The translations under genes were made by a program, and so were the position numbers. From the NCBI GenBank assembly GCA_025361565.1, contig JANYKN010000144.1:1-64000 (forward strand): 64,000 nucleotides of DNA, in the 5' to 3' direction. This document shows, piece after piece, positions 35,470 to 44,858 of the stretch. The notes under the pieces were generated by a model. It saw nothing but the letters and a program-made list of their open reading frames with translations. It had not been told where the DNA came from and made no database searches. This DNA comes from Bacteroidota bacterium. GTDB lineage: Bacteria > Bacteroidota > Bacteroidia > Bacteroidales > NBLH01. The stretch's first letter is position 1, and each line of letters opens with the position of its first letter.

Positions 35470-38169
35470 ATGAAATTAAAAACTGGAATTAATATATTCC
35501 TACTGCTTATTTTAGCAATAAATCTGTCTGCAAATCTGAGTGCACAAAGTGCAAGAGAAAAACAGATAGCAAAACTGCTTTATGAGCTACCACTCTATCT
35601 GCGTTGGGAAAACGATGATAATATTGAAATCATTAAAATTGGTGTACTAAAAGGTTCTCCTCAATTCATAGCTGAATTAAAGCGAGTTTCCAAAGGTGGA
35701 TATGATAACATTATTCAGATTGAAGTAATCAATTTTGCTAGTGTTTCTGATATAAAAGAAACCCACTTGCTTTATCTACCTATGGAGCAAAATAGTGAAT
35801 ATGTTAATGTTTTCAGGAAAATTTCAGGTTATAATACTGCATTGGCTACTGAAGAATATACGGTGAAAAAAGAGATTATGATTAATTTCATTAAAGAAGA
35901 GAGTGGATATAGTTTCGAAATTAATGCAGATAACCTTAAAGATGCAAATGTAACCTTTGAAGCTTCAATTGTTCAATTAGGTGGCACAATTATTAGTACC
36001 AAAGCTCTATTTAATGAATCTGAAAAGAGTTTAAAAGAGGAAAAAAAGAAAGTAAGGAACCAACAGGGCCAGATGAAAAAGCAAGAAGCCCAAATTGAAG
36101 AGCAAAAAGCAAGTATCGAAAAACAACAAAAAGAACTTGACAAGCAAAAAGATAAGTTACTAAGTCAGGCTGACGACATTGCAAAACAAGAAGAAAAGCT
36201 AAGGCTTTCGAAATCAGAATTATTAAAATTAGAAAATAATTCCAAAATTACTAAAGCTGAACTCGATAAAAAGACTAAAGATTTGGTTGAAAAAGAAAAA
36301 TCAATTAAAGTTCAGCAAGACAGGATTAATCAACAAATGATACTCTCAAGAAAGCTGGAAAAAGAAATTAATGCAAGACAAGAGAAGATTGATAAGCAAA
36401 AATCAGAAATTTTAGCACAACAGCTGGAAATCACAGTCAAAAATAATATTCTTTTAATTTTCTTTTGTCTTTTAGTGGTTATTCTTGTGTTAACTTTTTT
36501 TATTCTTAGAGGATACAGGATAAAAAAAAGGGATAATAAGTTACTTGCACAGCAAAAAATTGAAATCGAGTCAATCAACAAAGAGCTTGAAAAACTTTCA
36601 ATAGTAGCAAGTGAAACGTCAAGTGCTGTAATTATTTTAGACACAAACGGACGTTTTGAGTGGGTCAATATTGGCTTTACTAAAATGTATGGATATAATC
36701 TTCAACTACTTAATAATGAACTGGCTGATAATATTTATGAAGCAAGCAATCATCCTGAAATTAAGAAATTGATGAATATTTGCCTGAATGATAAGCGTCC
36801 GGTTATTTATGAATCTTACGTTACTGCCCGAACAGGAGAAGAAAAGTGGGCACAAAGTACACTTACACCAATTTTGTCAAATGATGGAGAAGTTACAAAA
36901 TTGGTACTTATTGATTCTGATATTTCAAAAATTAAGGAAGCAGAGAATGAAATTCTTAGGCAAACCCAGAAAATAACCATTCAAGCGGCAGAGCTTGAAA
37001 AGCAAAATGCTGAACTGGAAAAATTGTCTCTTGTTGCAAGTAAAACTGATAATTCGGTAATTATTGCAAATGTTGATGGTGAAATAGAATGGGTCAACGA
37101 TGGTTTTACGAGGTTACTTGGAATGCCATTTTCCGAGTTTTCGGCTGAATATGGCAATAATATGTTTAAATCAAGTTTAAATCCGCGTTTAAGAGAGCAA
37201 TTACAATCGGCTATTAAAGAAAAAAAATCAATAATCTATTCAGCCAAAGCAAGCACAAAAGATGGTCGTATGATTTGGATTCAAACCACTATGACACCTA
37301 TTTTTAATGGCGACGGCGAACTTCGGAAATACATTGCAATTGATGCAGATATTACTAAAATAAAAGTTGCCGAAGAAGAAATTTCGAGGCAGAAACAAAA
37401 AATTACAGATAGTATTATTTATGCATGTAAAATTCAAGAAGCAGTATTACCACCAGATGAATATCTAATTAAACTATTTCCAGAAAACTTTATCTTGTTT
37501 AAACCAAAAGACATTGTTAGTGGTGATTTCTATTGGGCTTCACATCGAGGAGATAAGGTAATGATTGCAGCTGCCGATTGCACTGGTCATGGTGTGCCTG
37601 GAGGATTTATGAGCATGTTGGGTATGACTTTTTTAAATGATATAGCAGGTCGGCTTGATGAAAATGAACTAAATGCCGGTCTTATGCTCACCTATTTAAG
37701 AGAAAGTGTGAAAATGTCATTGCGTCAAACCGGAAAGGAAGGAGAGGCCAAGGATGGGATGGATGTTGCATTGTGTATTTTTGATAAAAAAACGATGGAG
37801 TTACAGTTTGCCGGAGCAAATAATCCACTTTTGATTGTAAGGGAAGACGGTGATGAGTTGGAACTGATTAACGTAAAACCTGATGAAATGCCAATAGGTA
37901 TTTATTATAATGAAAAAGAGACCTTTACAAATCATAAGATTCAATTAAAGCATGGTGACTTATGTTATATTTTTTCAGATGGATATGCAGATCAATTTGG
38001 AGGAAAAGGTGGTAGGAAATTTATGGTAAAGCGATTCAAAAATATGCTGGCCATGCACTCAGATAAACCTATGTCTGAGCAAAAAAGGATAATCGATAAA
38101 GCTTTTAATAGTTGGAAAGGCAATAACAGGCAAATTGACGATGTTTTGGTTATAGGCTTTAAAGTTTAA
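35470..38169 (+). CDS. YfiR-like / coiled-coil / two-PAS / SpoIIE phosphatase membrane sensor
   Basis: 899 residues. A signal peptide (1-26) leads to a YfiR-like (DUF4154) periplasmic domain (about 28-170), with INFIKEESGYSFEINADN matching the family's final strand region. A long Gln/Lys/Glu-rich coiled coil (175-322) precedes a membrane helix (325-347). Two related PAS domains follow (about 377-485 and 520-625; both have a D/NGxxEWVNxGFT core). The PP2C/SpoIIE phosphatase (642-899) has GDFYWAS, AAADCTGHGVPGGFMSM, DGMDVAL and FSDGYADQFGG. It resembles SiaA in being a membrane PP2C, and it is convergent with siaC and a double siaB, its likely partners (inference). Confidence 0.9.
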   Translation: MKLKTGINIFLLLILAINLSANLSAQSAREKQIAKLLYELPLYLRWENDDNIEIIKIGVLKGSPQFIAELKRVSKGGYDNIIQIEVINFASVSDIKETHLLYLPMEQNSEYVNVFRKISGYNTALATEEYTVKKEIMINFIKEESGYSFEINADNLKDANVTFEASIVQLGGTIISTKALFNESEKSLKEEKKKVRNQQGQMKKQEAQIEEQKASIEKQQKELDKQKDKLLSQADDIAKQEEKLRLSKSELLKLENNSKITKAELDKKTKDLVEKEKSIKVQQDRINQQMILSRKLEKEINARQEKIDKQKSEILAQQLEITVKNNILLIFFCLLVVILVLTFFILRGYRIKKRDNKLLAQQKIEIESINKELEKLSIVASETSSAVIILDTNGRFEWVNIGFTKMYGYNLQLLNNELADNIYEASNHPEIKKLMNICLNDKRPVIYESYVTARTGEEKWAQSTLTPILSNDGEVTKLVLIDSDISKIKEAENEILRQTQKITIQAAELEKQNAELEKLSLVASKTDNSVIIANVDGEIEWVNDGFTRLLGMPFSEFSAEYGNNMFKSSLNPRLREQLQSAIKEKKSIIYSAKASTKDGRMIWIQTTMTPIFNGDGELRKYIAIDADITKIKVAEEEISRQKQKITDSIIYACKIQEAVLPPDEYLIKLFPENFILFKPKDIVSGDFYWASHRGDKVMIAAADCTGHGVPGGFMSMLGMTFLNDIAGRLDENELNAGLMLTYLRESVKMSLRQTGKEGEAKDGMDVALCIFDKKTMELQFAGANNPLLIVREDGDELELINVKPDEMPIGIYYNEKETFTNHKIQLKHGDLCYIFSDGYADQFGGKGGRKFMVKRFKNMLAMHSDKPMSEQKRIIDKAFNSWKGNNRQIDDVLVIGFKV

Positions 38170-38245
38170 TGCAAAATATTAGTATTATATTTAAAATGTG
38201 TTTATAAACCATTTATTTGATTATTATCTTTGGATATCTCAAAAA

Positions 38246-38271
38246 AAAAAACTGCCAGAAAGCAGTTTTTT
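38246..38271. terminator. Bidirectional terminator between phosphatase gene and siaC
   Basis: AAAAAACTGC (38246-38255) pairs with GCAGTTTTTT (38262-38271) around a 6-base loop. A and T runs on the two sides allow termination of both converging genes. Confidence 0.75.
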
Positions 38272-38283
38272 ATATTTATCTGA

Positions 38284-38706
38284 TTAAAAAAAGTTTTCAT
38301 CGTCATCGTCCTGATCTTCATCTAAGATACTTTTCTCGTATTCGACCATTTCGAATTTAACATTTACCAAATTTGTAAACCTTATTCCCAGGGCATGCAT
38401 GTCTTCATCTATTTTATCATAATGCCAGCGAATAACCACATTGCTCTTTTGATTAATCTTATCGATTAGAAATATCAATTCGAAAATTTGTTTTGATGAA
38501 GCTGTATTCAGATATTCAATATTGAAATCAAAAACAGTCGTTGGATTGGCTTCTTCACGATATTTTTTAAGCCATGCAAGAACAGGAGCATAAAACTCAA
38601 TAGCGTTTTCGGGCAATGAAACATTTGATATTTTGAACACATTATTAAGTGGATCAAAAATAATTTCCGGTGTATCTTCTGTTGCCTTTATAATTAATGG
38701 TTTCAT
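38284..38706 (-). CDS. siaC: SiaC-family (DUF1987) regulatory phosphoprotein
   Basis: 140 residues. The family core is visible: IIFDPLNNVFKISNVSLPEN, then VFDFNIEYLNTASSKQIFEL. By count, the Thr in YLNTASSK is residue 68, the same number as the phosphorylated Thr of Pseudomonas aeruginosa SiaC. The C-terminal tail is highly acidic (DEDQDDDDENFF). In Pseudomonas, SiaC is phosphorylated by SiaB, dephosphorylated by SiaA, and in its dephosphorylated form activates the diguanylate cyclase SiaD. Here no cyclase is present, so the output must differ or lie elsewhere. It lies 24 bases after the double siaB gene. Confidence 0.88.
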   Translation of the reverse strand: MKPLIIKATEDTPEIIFDPLNNVFKISNVSLPENAIEFYAPVLAWLKKYREEANPTTVFDFNIEYLNTASSKQIFELIFLIDKINQKSNVVIRWHYDKIDEDMHALGIRFTNLVNVKFEMVEYEKSILDEDQDDDDENFF

Positions 38707-38730
38707 TCGAAAATATAGTTTACGATTAAA

Positions 38731-39888
38731 TTATTTCAGTTTAATTGAGGTTTGTAGTGTGAAAAAAGAATAATCATCATTGACTTTTGTGAAATCAAAT
38801 GCAATTTTACGATGGCTTTTTAAGCGAATATCAATAAATCCTAAACCTGTTTTTTGAGGATCCACAGCTGATTGATCAAGAAGAATTTTATTGAAATAGT
38901 CATTTAATTCATCTTCATTTAATTCGTTAATAAATTCAAGTCGTTCTTTAAAAACATCAACTTTTGAACTTTCTACGTAATTTCCTGATGTTAAAATAAA
39001 ATCATCTTCAGTTTGGCTCAGGTAAAAAATACCTGAATTACCGTCTGGATAGTCCTCAATATTTTCGCCATGTTTACTTATGTTTTGCAACATTTCAACC
39101 ATAATATAATAAACTTTTTTTGCAGGACTGCTCATGCTCATTTGCCCTTTGATAATTGATAAAAGGCTTAGTATGTTATTTTGATTAAAATTTCCGTTAA
39201 AATTGAGTAAAATATCCTTTTTTGATAATAAATGATTTAAACTCTTAATGCTTTTAATTGACTCGTTATCAGTTATATCATGTTCTTCTATCCCTAATTC
39301 ACCTCTTGATGGTATTTCTGTTTGAAGGTAAAAGTACGACCAATATAAATCAACATATTCAAAATCGAACGACAATTTATTACCAGATCGCCTTGCCATT
39401 TCAATTAGACCCAAGCCTGCACCTCCTTTGTCTGATAATTCACCAGTACTTAATATTTCCCGATGCAAATTTTTAAGTTCTTCGCGGTCAAGGCTATTAA
39501 CACGCTCTAAACGTTGTTTTAATGAGTCTACTTTACTATTTACAATTAAATTTCCAGTAGTAATCAGGTAACGGTTACCTTTCTTTTGAATGGCAAAAAT
39601 ACCTGAAAAATCTCCGGTATCTCCGGTATCACCAGAACTACCTGACAAATCATCCTGATGCCGGGTTACATTCTGTAATCCTTCAACCATTATGAAGTAA
39701 ATTCGATTTTGAAGGGATGATTTATCAACTAATTTTTGAAGGTTGGTTTCCGCCAATGAAAGTATTTTCCGCGTGAGGGTTTGGGTAAAATTTCCACGGT
39801 ATATATATTCAAAATCCCCATTCTCAACTCTTTGAAAAAGATCGTAGGTGATTTTTAACGGTTTATTTATGTTTTTTCTTCTTATCAT
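38731..39888 (-). CDS. siaB: SiaB-family protein kinase with two tandem kinase-like domains
   Basis: 385 residues, about twice the length of P. aeruginosa SiaB. Domain 1 (1-195) has the ATP-binding N-box-like helix FIMVEGLQNVTRHQ and a glycine loop DKGGAGLGLIEMARRSGNK. Domain 2 (about 215-385) repeats them as YIMVEMLQNISKHGE and DPQKTGLGFIDIRLKSHRK. Each domain also has the SGIFxI/L strand and a TGNxxxxSKVD segment. Both copies keep the key Asn, so both may bind ATP, though one may be regulatory. Domain 1 carries an odd Ser/Gly/Asp/Thr insert (SGSSGDTGDTGDF) not matched in domain 2. It is encoded directly upstream of siaC. Confidence 0.87.
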   Translation of the reverse strand: MIRRKNINKPLKITYDLFQRVENGDFEYIYRGNFTQTLTRKILSLAETNLQKLVDKSSLQNRIYFIMVEGLQNVTRHQDDLSGSSGDTGDTGDFSGIFAIQKKGNRYLITTGNLIVNSKVDSLKQRLERVNSLDREELKNLHREILSTGELSDKGGAGLGLIEMARRSGNKLSFDFEYVDLYWSYFYLQTEIPSRGELGIEEHDITDNESIKSIKSLNHLLSKKDILLNFNGNFNQNNILSLLSIIKGQMSMSSPAKKVYYIMVEMLQNISKHGENIEDYPDGNSGIFYLSQTEDDFILTSGNYVESSKVDVFKERLEFINELNEDELNDYFNKILLDQSAVDPQKTGLGFIDIRLKSHRKIAFDFTKVNDDYSFFTLQTSIKLK

Positions 39889-40422
39889 AAGTCTGCTTGT
39901 TCAACTTTTACCGGTTAATATCGAAAAGACTAAATTCTAAATCTAAATATAAAATATGCCCGTAAAATTGTGCCAAAGACTTAAACTAATGAATCTTTTT
40001 TACAGCAATTTTTTCTAGTTATGTAACAAAAATAGTAGATTTTTTTGATATACAAACCATTTTTATCTTTAATATCTGATTTAATGACTTTTCTAATCAA
40101 TTTATTATAAAATAAAACTTAGGTTTATATCAAAAGGTTTGCTGCCACTCAATAACTTCTTAGATTCTAATAAGTTGTAGTTTAAATTTTATTGAATAAT
40201 TATTTATGAAATTTACTAACACAAGTATGTTTATCTCATTCAAACGAAAAATTAATCTTCCATTCTGTATAATTCTTTTGTTTTTGGCTAATAAGCTGTA
40301 TTTTTGGAATCCGGTTTTAATAGTATTTTGGCTAGTTTAAGTGAATTAATTTTCTTTTGACTTTATATTGCTGTAAGTATGTTTATGGCAGAATTATTTA
40401 TTATAATCTAATCAATATTTAA
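39889..40422. other. Divergent intergenic region
   Basis: 534 AT-rich bases between the siaB-siaC pair and the outer-membrane protein gene. It contains a possible 37-codon frame (40227-40340) with one hydrophobic stretch, but nothing supports its translation. No exact promoter box was found. Confidence 0.45.
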
Positions 40423-41118
40423 ATGTTTTTAAAAGTGAATCAATTGAAATTGAGTGGAGTAATATTAATTCTTTTTATTACTTCTAACTTTAGTATGCCT
40501 GAATTTTGCTTTTCACAGGCAGGTACATCGCTTGGAATAAAGGCAGGAGCAGGATTGTCGCGATATTTTTTTATAGTTGCTGCCGATCAGGTACCAATTT
40601 ACCAAAATTTTGTTCCAGTTTATCAAACTGGTTTGATATTTAATCAATTAAATAAAAAGAATGTTGGAGTTCAAATCGAACTGGATTATACTCAAAAGGC
40701 TTGGGAGCAAACAACTGGCGAATCAGGCAAATATAAAGTAGTAATTGATAATATTGAATTTCCTTTTTTAACACACTTTAGAATTGGGAAAAAGAAATCA
40801 GCATGGATCATTAATGCAGGTCTTCATTTTACTCATGCTTTTAACGCAAGAGTGGATAGTTCAGGAATTACAAATGGTTCTATTATTGAATATGCTGCTT
40901 TAAAATACAGTAAATTTGATTATGGCCTCGATGGAGGATTGGGTTATGAAATTGGCAAGGACAATGGAATATTTCTAATCCAAATCATGTATACTCAAGG
41001 AATGAAAAATATAATTGAAAGAGATCCTAACAAAGTATATCGTTCACTTAATCAAAGTGTGTTTATGAGTTGTATTTATAAAATCCCTTTATCCAAAAAA
41101 ATTGCCAAAAAAAAGTGA
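40423..41118 (+). CDS. Outer-membrane beta-barrel protein (PorT/OMP_b-brl_2-like)
   Basis: 231 residues. A signal peptide (VILILFITSNFSMPEFCFSQ) precedes alternating strands typical of the PF13568-like barrels of Bacteroidota: GTSLGIKAGAGLSRYFF, then FVPVYQTGLIFNQLNKKNVG and VGVQIELDYTQKAWEQ, ending QSVFMSCIYKIPLSKK. An eight-stranded barrel is likely. No ligand or function is evident. Confidence 0.78.
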   Translation: MFLKVNQLKLSGVILILFITSNFSMPEFCFSQAGTSLGIKAGAGLSRYFFIVAADQVPIYQNFVPVYQTGLIFNQLNKKNVGVQIELDYTQKAWEQTTGESGKYKVVIDNIEFPFLTHFRIGKKKSAWIINAGLHFTHAFNARVDSSGITNGSIIEYAALKYSKFDYGLDGGLGYEIGKDNGIFLIQIMYTQGMKNIIERDPNKVYRSLNQSVFMSCIYKIPLSKKIAKKK

Positions 41119-41188
41119 AATAAAGCTAAGTATAGTTTATAAAGGATAGTATATTGGATTAATCAATAAAAAATATTTTTATGATATC

Positions 41189-41851
41189 ATGAGTATAAAA
41201 TCAAATATAAAGGAATTGCTTAATTCTATTCCGCCAGCTATTAAATTGGTGGCAGTTTCAAAAACCAGGCCAGTTGGTGATATTCTTGATGCGTATCATT
41301 GCGGTCAAAGAATTTTTGCTGAGAATAAAGCTCAAGAAATGGCTATTAAATATGATCAGTTACCAAAAGATATTGAGTGGCATATGATTGGTCATTTGCA
41401 AACCAATAAAGTTAAATTTATTGCACCATTTATTGGACTTATCCATTCTGTTGATAGTTTGAAACTTCTGGAAGTAATTAATAAAGAAGCTTTAAAAAAT
41501 AGGAGAATCATTAAATATTTGTTTCAAATCCATATTGCAAAAGAAGAAGCTAAATTTGGCTTATCTTTTAGTGAACTTGAAGCGATATTGAACAGCAGCG
41601 AATTTCAATCACTTTCGAATGTATGCCTTGTGGGATTAATGGGGATGGCAACATTCACACATGATGAAGACATAATTCGGTCAGAGTTTTTGGTAATTAA
41701 AAATTATTTCGATTTAATCAAACAGAAATACTTCAGTAATGAACTGTCATTTTGCGAATTGTCAATTGGAATGTCTTCCGATTACAAAATTGCAATTGAA
41801 ACAGGAAGCACACTGGTTCGGATAGGAACTTCAATTTTTGGCATCAGATAA
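41189..41851 (+). CDS. YggS/PLPBP family pyridoxal-phosphate homeostasis protein
   Basis: 220 residues, fold type III PLP-binding barrel. The PLP Lys lies in IKLVAVSKTRP, and FAENKAQEM, WHMIGHLQTNKVK, LMGMATFTHDE and LSIGMSSDYKIAIETGSTLVRIGTSIFG are the family blocks. It buffers free PLP and affects amino-acid and vitamin B6 balance. It follows the barrel gene after 70 bases, on the same strand. Confidence 0.95.
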   Translation: MSIKSNIKELLNSIPPAIKLVAVSKTRPVGDILDAYHCGQRIFAENKAQEMAIKYDQLPKDIEWHMIGHLQTNKVKFIAPFIGLIHSVDSLKLLEVINKEALKNRRIIKYLFQIHIAKEEAKFGLSFSELEAILNSSEFQSLSNVCLVGLMGMATFTHDEDIIRSEFLVIKNYFDLIKQKYFSNELSFCELSIGMSSDYKIAIETGSTLVRIGTSIFGIR

Positions 41852-41871
41852 AGCAAAAAATATACTACTTT

Positions 41872-43059
41872 CTATGCAAATATTGGTCCGGAACCTATTA
41901 ATTCTTCATTTTCGTACCAAGCTGCAAATTGTCCTGCTGTAATTCCACGTTGTGCATCTTTAAATAAAATATACATTCCTTCTAGCTCCATTTTTATTGT
42001 GGCTTCCTGCAATGGTTGTCTGTATCTGTGCCTAACCATATAATTTCGTTGTTCTCCTTTTGCCATTTTTAAATCTGTTCTTAAAAAGTGGATTTCATTT
42101 TGCTGCAAAAAAAGTGCTTTTCTGAAAAGTCCCGGATGCTCTTGACCCTGACCAACATATATTATATTTTCGTCTATATCTGTTGCAATTACAAATAATG
42201 GAAATGGTTTACCTCCAATATTTAAACCTTTTCGTTGACCAACCGTATAATAATGAGCACCATTGTGTTCACCAATTTTATTTCCATCCATTCTTGAATA
42301 TTTGAATGGTGCAGCTATTTTTATTATATTTTCAATGTGATCAATTTCAGGTAATGTGTGTAGATTTTTATAATAATCTTCAGGAATTTCGATAATATCG
42401 CCTTTTTTTGGCAAAAGCTTTTGCTGTAAAAAAACAGGAAGGTCAACTTTACCCACAAAACAAATTCCCTGTGAATCTTTTTTATCTGCGGAAGCCAATT
42501 TGAGTTCTTTCGCTATTGCCCTAACTTCTGGTTTCAATAAATCACCTATTGGAAATAAGGCTTTTTGCAATTGTTTTTGCGATAACTGACATAAAAAATA
42601 GCTTTGGTCTTTATTTGGATCTTTTCCAGCTAATAATTTGTATACTTCTTTACCCTCTATAATTTCAGTTTCTTTTCTGCAATAATGGCCCGTAGCAACA
42701 TATTCAGCACCTAACTTGACGGCTTCGTCAATAAAAACATCAAATTTTATTTCCCTGTTGCATAATACATCAGGATTTGGCGTACGGCCTTTTTGATATT
42801 CCGAAAACATGTAATCAACAACTTTTTGACGGTATTGAATGCTTAAATCTACTGTTTTGAATGGAATTTCAAGTTTTTTTGCAACTAGTTGGGCAAACAT
42901 TAAATCATTATCCCAGGGGCAGTCTCCGGTCAGTACCCCGGTTGTATCATGCCAGTTTATCATGAAAAGTGCGGTCAAATCATGTCCCTGTTTTTTTAAA
43001 AGATATGCAGCAACACTTGAATCAACACCACCAGATAAGCCTATCACAACTTTTGCCAT
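41872..43059 (-). CDS. mnmA: tRNA-specific 2-thiouridylase MnmA
   Basis: 395 residues. The PP-loop GLSGGVDSSVAAYLLKKQGH is at the N-terminus. Catalytic Cys residues lie in NPDVLCNREIKF and SQGICFVGK, and HYYTVGQRKGLNIGGKPFPL is the central signature. It thiolates U34 of tRNA for Lys, Glu and Gln. The C-terminal beta-barrel (HRYRQPLQEATIKMELEG) is complete. Convergent with yggS. Confidence 0.96.
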   Translation of the reverse strand: MAKVVIGLSGGVDSSVAAYLLKKQGHDLTALFMINWHDTTGVLTGDCPWDNDLMFAQLVAKKLEIPFKTVDLSIQYRQKVVDYMFSEYQKGRTPNPDVLCNREIKFDVFIDEAVKLGAEYVATGHYCRKETEIIEGKEVYKLLAGKDPNKDQSYFLCQLSQKQLQKALFPIGDLLKPEVRAIAKELKLASADKKDSQGICFVGKVDLPVFLQQKLLPKKGDIIEIPEDYYKNLHTLPEIDHIENIIKIAAPFKYSRMDGNKIGEHNGAHYYTVGQRKGLNIGGKPFPLFVIATDIDENIIYVGQGQEHPGLFRKALFLQQNEIHFLRTDLKMAKGEQRNYMVRHRYRQPLQEATIKMELEGMYILFKDAQRGITAGQFAAWYENEELIGSGPIFA

Positions 43060-43209
43060 TTTGAAAATAGATTAATTATTTTTATTCTTTTATTTTTAAA
43101 CCTGAAATTTGCGAGCGATTATTGCATTACTGCTGATTATAATTTTCTATGAGAAACAAAATTTAATATGGCATAAATTGAAGAGCCTCTAATATTAAAT
43201 ACTTAAAAA

Positions 43210-44121
43210 TCAGTGTTTAAACTGATATTTAAGAAAATTCAATTTGAAAAAATTAATTGTTCGTCTATATAAGCTACTTTTAAAATAAAGCCTATAATTA
43301 TTGGCTATTTGTTGATCAATTTCTTGTAATTCAATTATTTCAGGTACTTTGTTGGCCATTTCTGAAATAAACCTTTTTGTGGCTTTTACATGACTACCAC
43401 TACCATCGGTGCCCGTATTTTGGACAAGCGATTTTACTGGATAAACATTCAATTTGTTTTGTTTAAAACAAGCATAATTAAAACGTATAGCCCACGAATC
43501 AATTTTTCCCAGCATTTGTTTTAATAACATAATTGTCACATCTTCACCGCATTGATTAAATTTTTCAATTAAATTTTTAGTAGAGATAAAATGATTAAAA
43601 TCAGAGACTTTCCAATCAATACTTGACCAGCGATTTTTCCATGTTGCCCAGCCCCATGAATTTATCCGATTAAATAGAAACAATTCATGTTTATAATCTG
43701 TTGGAATATCTATTGGCAGGCAATATCCTGAAATTGAAAATATATTTGCATTATTTTCATAGAAATCCAGTGCACTGTTCATATATCTTAAAAAATATTC
43801 GCTCAGTTGAAGATCATCTTCTAAAATAATTGCTTTATCAAATTGATTAAATATTTGACTTATACCGTTAATTACAGAATTTGCCAAACCCTGGTTGGTA
43901 TCACTTGCTGATATCGTTATTTTTTTAAAGCCAACGATTTGATTCATATATTTTCTAACCAAACTTACATTTTCTTTATCATGCTCATTTTTAGATCCAT
44001 CAGAAAAAAAATAGATTTCAGAATCCTTAGCAAGTTCATCCTTTAATAAAGATTCTATGGTTTGTTTTAAATGATCGGGTCGGTTATAGGCAAACAAAAC
44101 TATAGGTGCAAGTTGTTTCAT
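43210..44121 (-). CDS. Glycosyltransferase, GT-A fold (GNT-I-like)
   Basis: 303 residues. The N-terminal PIVLFAYNRPDHLKQTIESL, FFSDGSKNEHDKENV, SASDTNQGLANSVINGI and the metal-binding AIILEDDLQLSEYFL are the usual blocks of a GT-A transferase related to the GNT-I group. SWGWATWKNRWSSIDW is the acceptor-side motif common in Bacteroidota members. It likely adds a sugar to a surface glycan. No other glycan genes are adjacent. Donor and acceptor are unknown. Confidence 0.85.
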   Translation of the reverse strand: MKQLAPIVLFAYNRPDHLKQTIESLLKDELAKDSEIYFFSDGSKNEHDKENVSLVRKYMNQIVGFKKITISASDTNQGLANSVINGISQIFNQFDKAIILEDDLQLSEYFLRYMNSALDFYENNANIFSISGYCLPIDIPTDYKHELFLFNRINSWGWATWKNRWSSIDWKVSDFNHFISTKNLIEKFNQCGEDVTIMLLKQMLGKIDSWAIRFNYACFKQNKLNVYPVKSLVQNTGTDGSGSHVKATKRFISEMANKVPEIIELQEIDQQIANNYRLYFKSSLYRRTINFFKLNFLKYQFKH

Positions 44122-44312
44122 TGAAAAATAATTATTTGCTGTGATATTGTTTGCGTAAAGAAGATAATTGTATTATTTGATAGTTTTAAATGTTGTAAAA
44201 ATGGTGTTTGACATAAAAACCTAACTTATTATAAAAACTATTTCGATGATAATTATTCTTTTTAAAAGTGCAATTATATAAGTTCAAGATTTATTAAAAA
44301 CGATTCAGTAAG

Positions 44313-44837
44313 TTAATGCTGTATTTTCTTTGTTTCGAGCAAACGAATTAATTCAATAATTAAATTTCGTTTTTCTTCTTTCATTTCATTTAGATTTTCA
44401 TAGAGAGCCTGAGCCAAAGAGTCGATAAGTTCTATATCATATTCCTTTTCGAAACTTTCAATAATAGTAAATACTTCAAAAGAAATCAGAAAATCACTCG
44501 AATGAACCATCCCAACTAAAAAACTCAAATAGTCACTATAATCAAGTCCTGAATGCCAACATGATACCAATAGTTCTTTTCGTATCGAAAAGTATTTTTC
44601 ATTTTTTAATGCCTCAATAATTACTTCTGTACATGCCTGATTTTTGAGTTCATTCAACAATTCAATAATGGCCTGATTGATTTCCTTATTAGGATTGGCA
44701 ATTAACAGGTCGAACAATACGGGTAATATTTTAGGATCGCCTGAATTCCTTATTTGGTTTATTGCAAAAAGTATATCTTTTGTATTGTCACTTTGTAGTC
44801 TTTTTACAAGCAATTTAATACCTTTGTCTTCCGTCAT
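44313..44837 (-). CDS. HEAT-repeat-like helical protein
   Basis: 174 residues, all-helical. Repeated helix pairs can be read: DNTKDILFAINQIRNSGDPK, ILPVLFDLLIANPNKEINQA, and ACTEVIIEALKNEKYFSIRK, the pattern of HEAT/armadillo repeats. It is probably a cytoplasmic scaffold; no enzymatic motif is present. Its promoter box abuts that of the divergent lipoprotein gene. Confidence 0.72.
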   Translation of the reverse strand: MTEDKGIKLLVKRLQSDNTKDILFAINQIRNSGDPKILPVLFDLLIANPNKEINQAIIELLNELKNQACTEVIIEALKNEKYFSIRKELLVSCWHSGLDYSDYLSFLVGMVHSSDFLISFEVFTIIESFEKEYDIELIDSLAQALYENLNEMKEEKRNLIIELIRLLETKKIQH

Positions 44838-44858
44838 CTATAAATTATTTTTAACTTG

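Noticed and set aside
40227-40340. A 37-codon frame with one hydrophobic stretch
   Set aside because: It has no recognisable promoter, no homology that I know and occurs in AT-rich DNA where such frames arise by chance.
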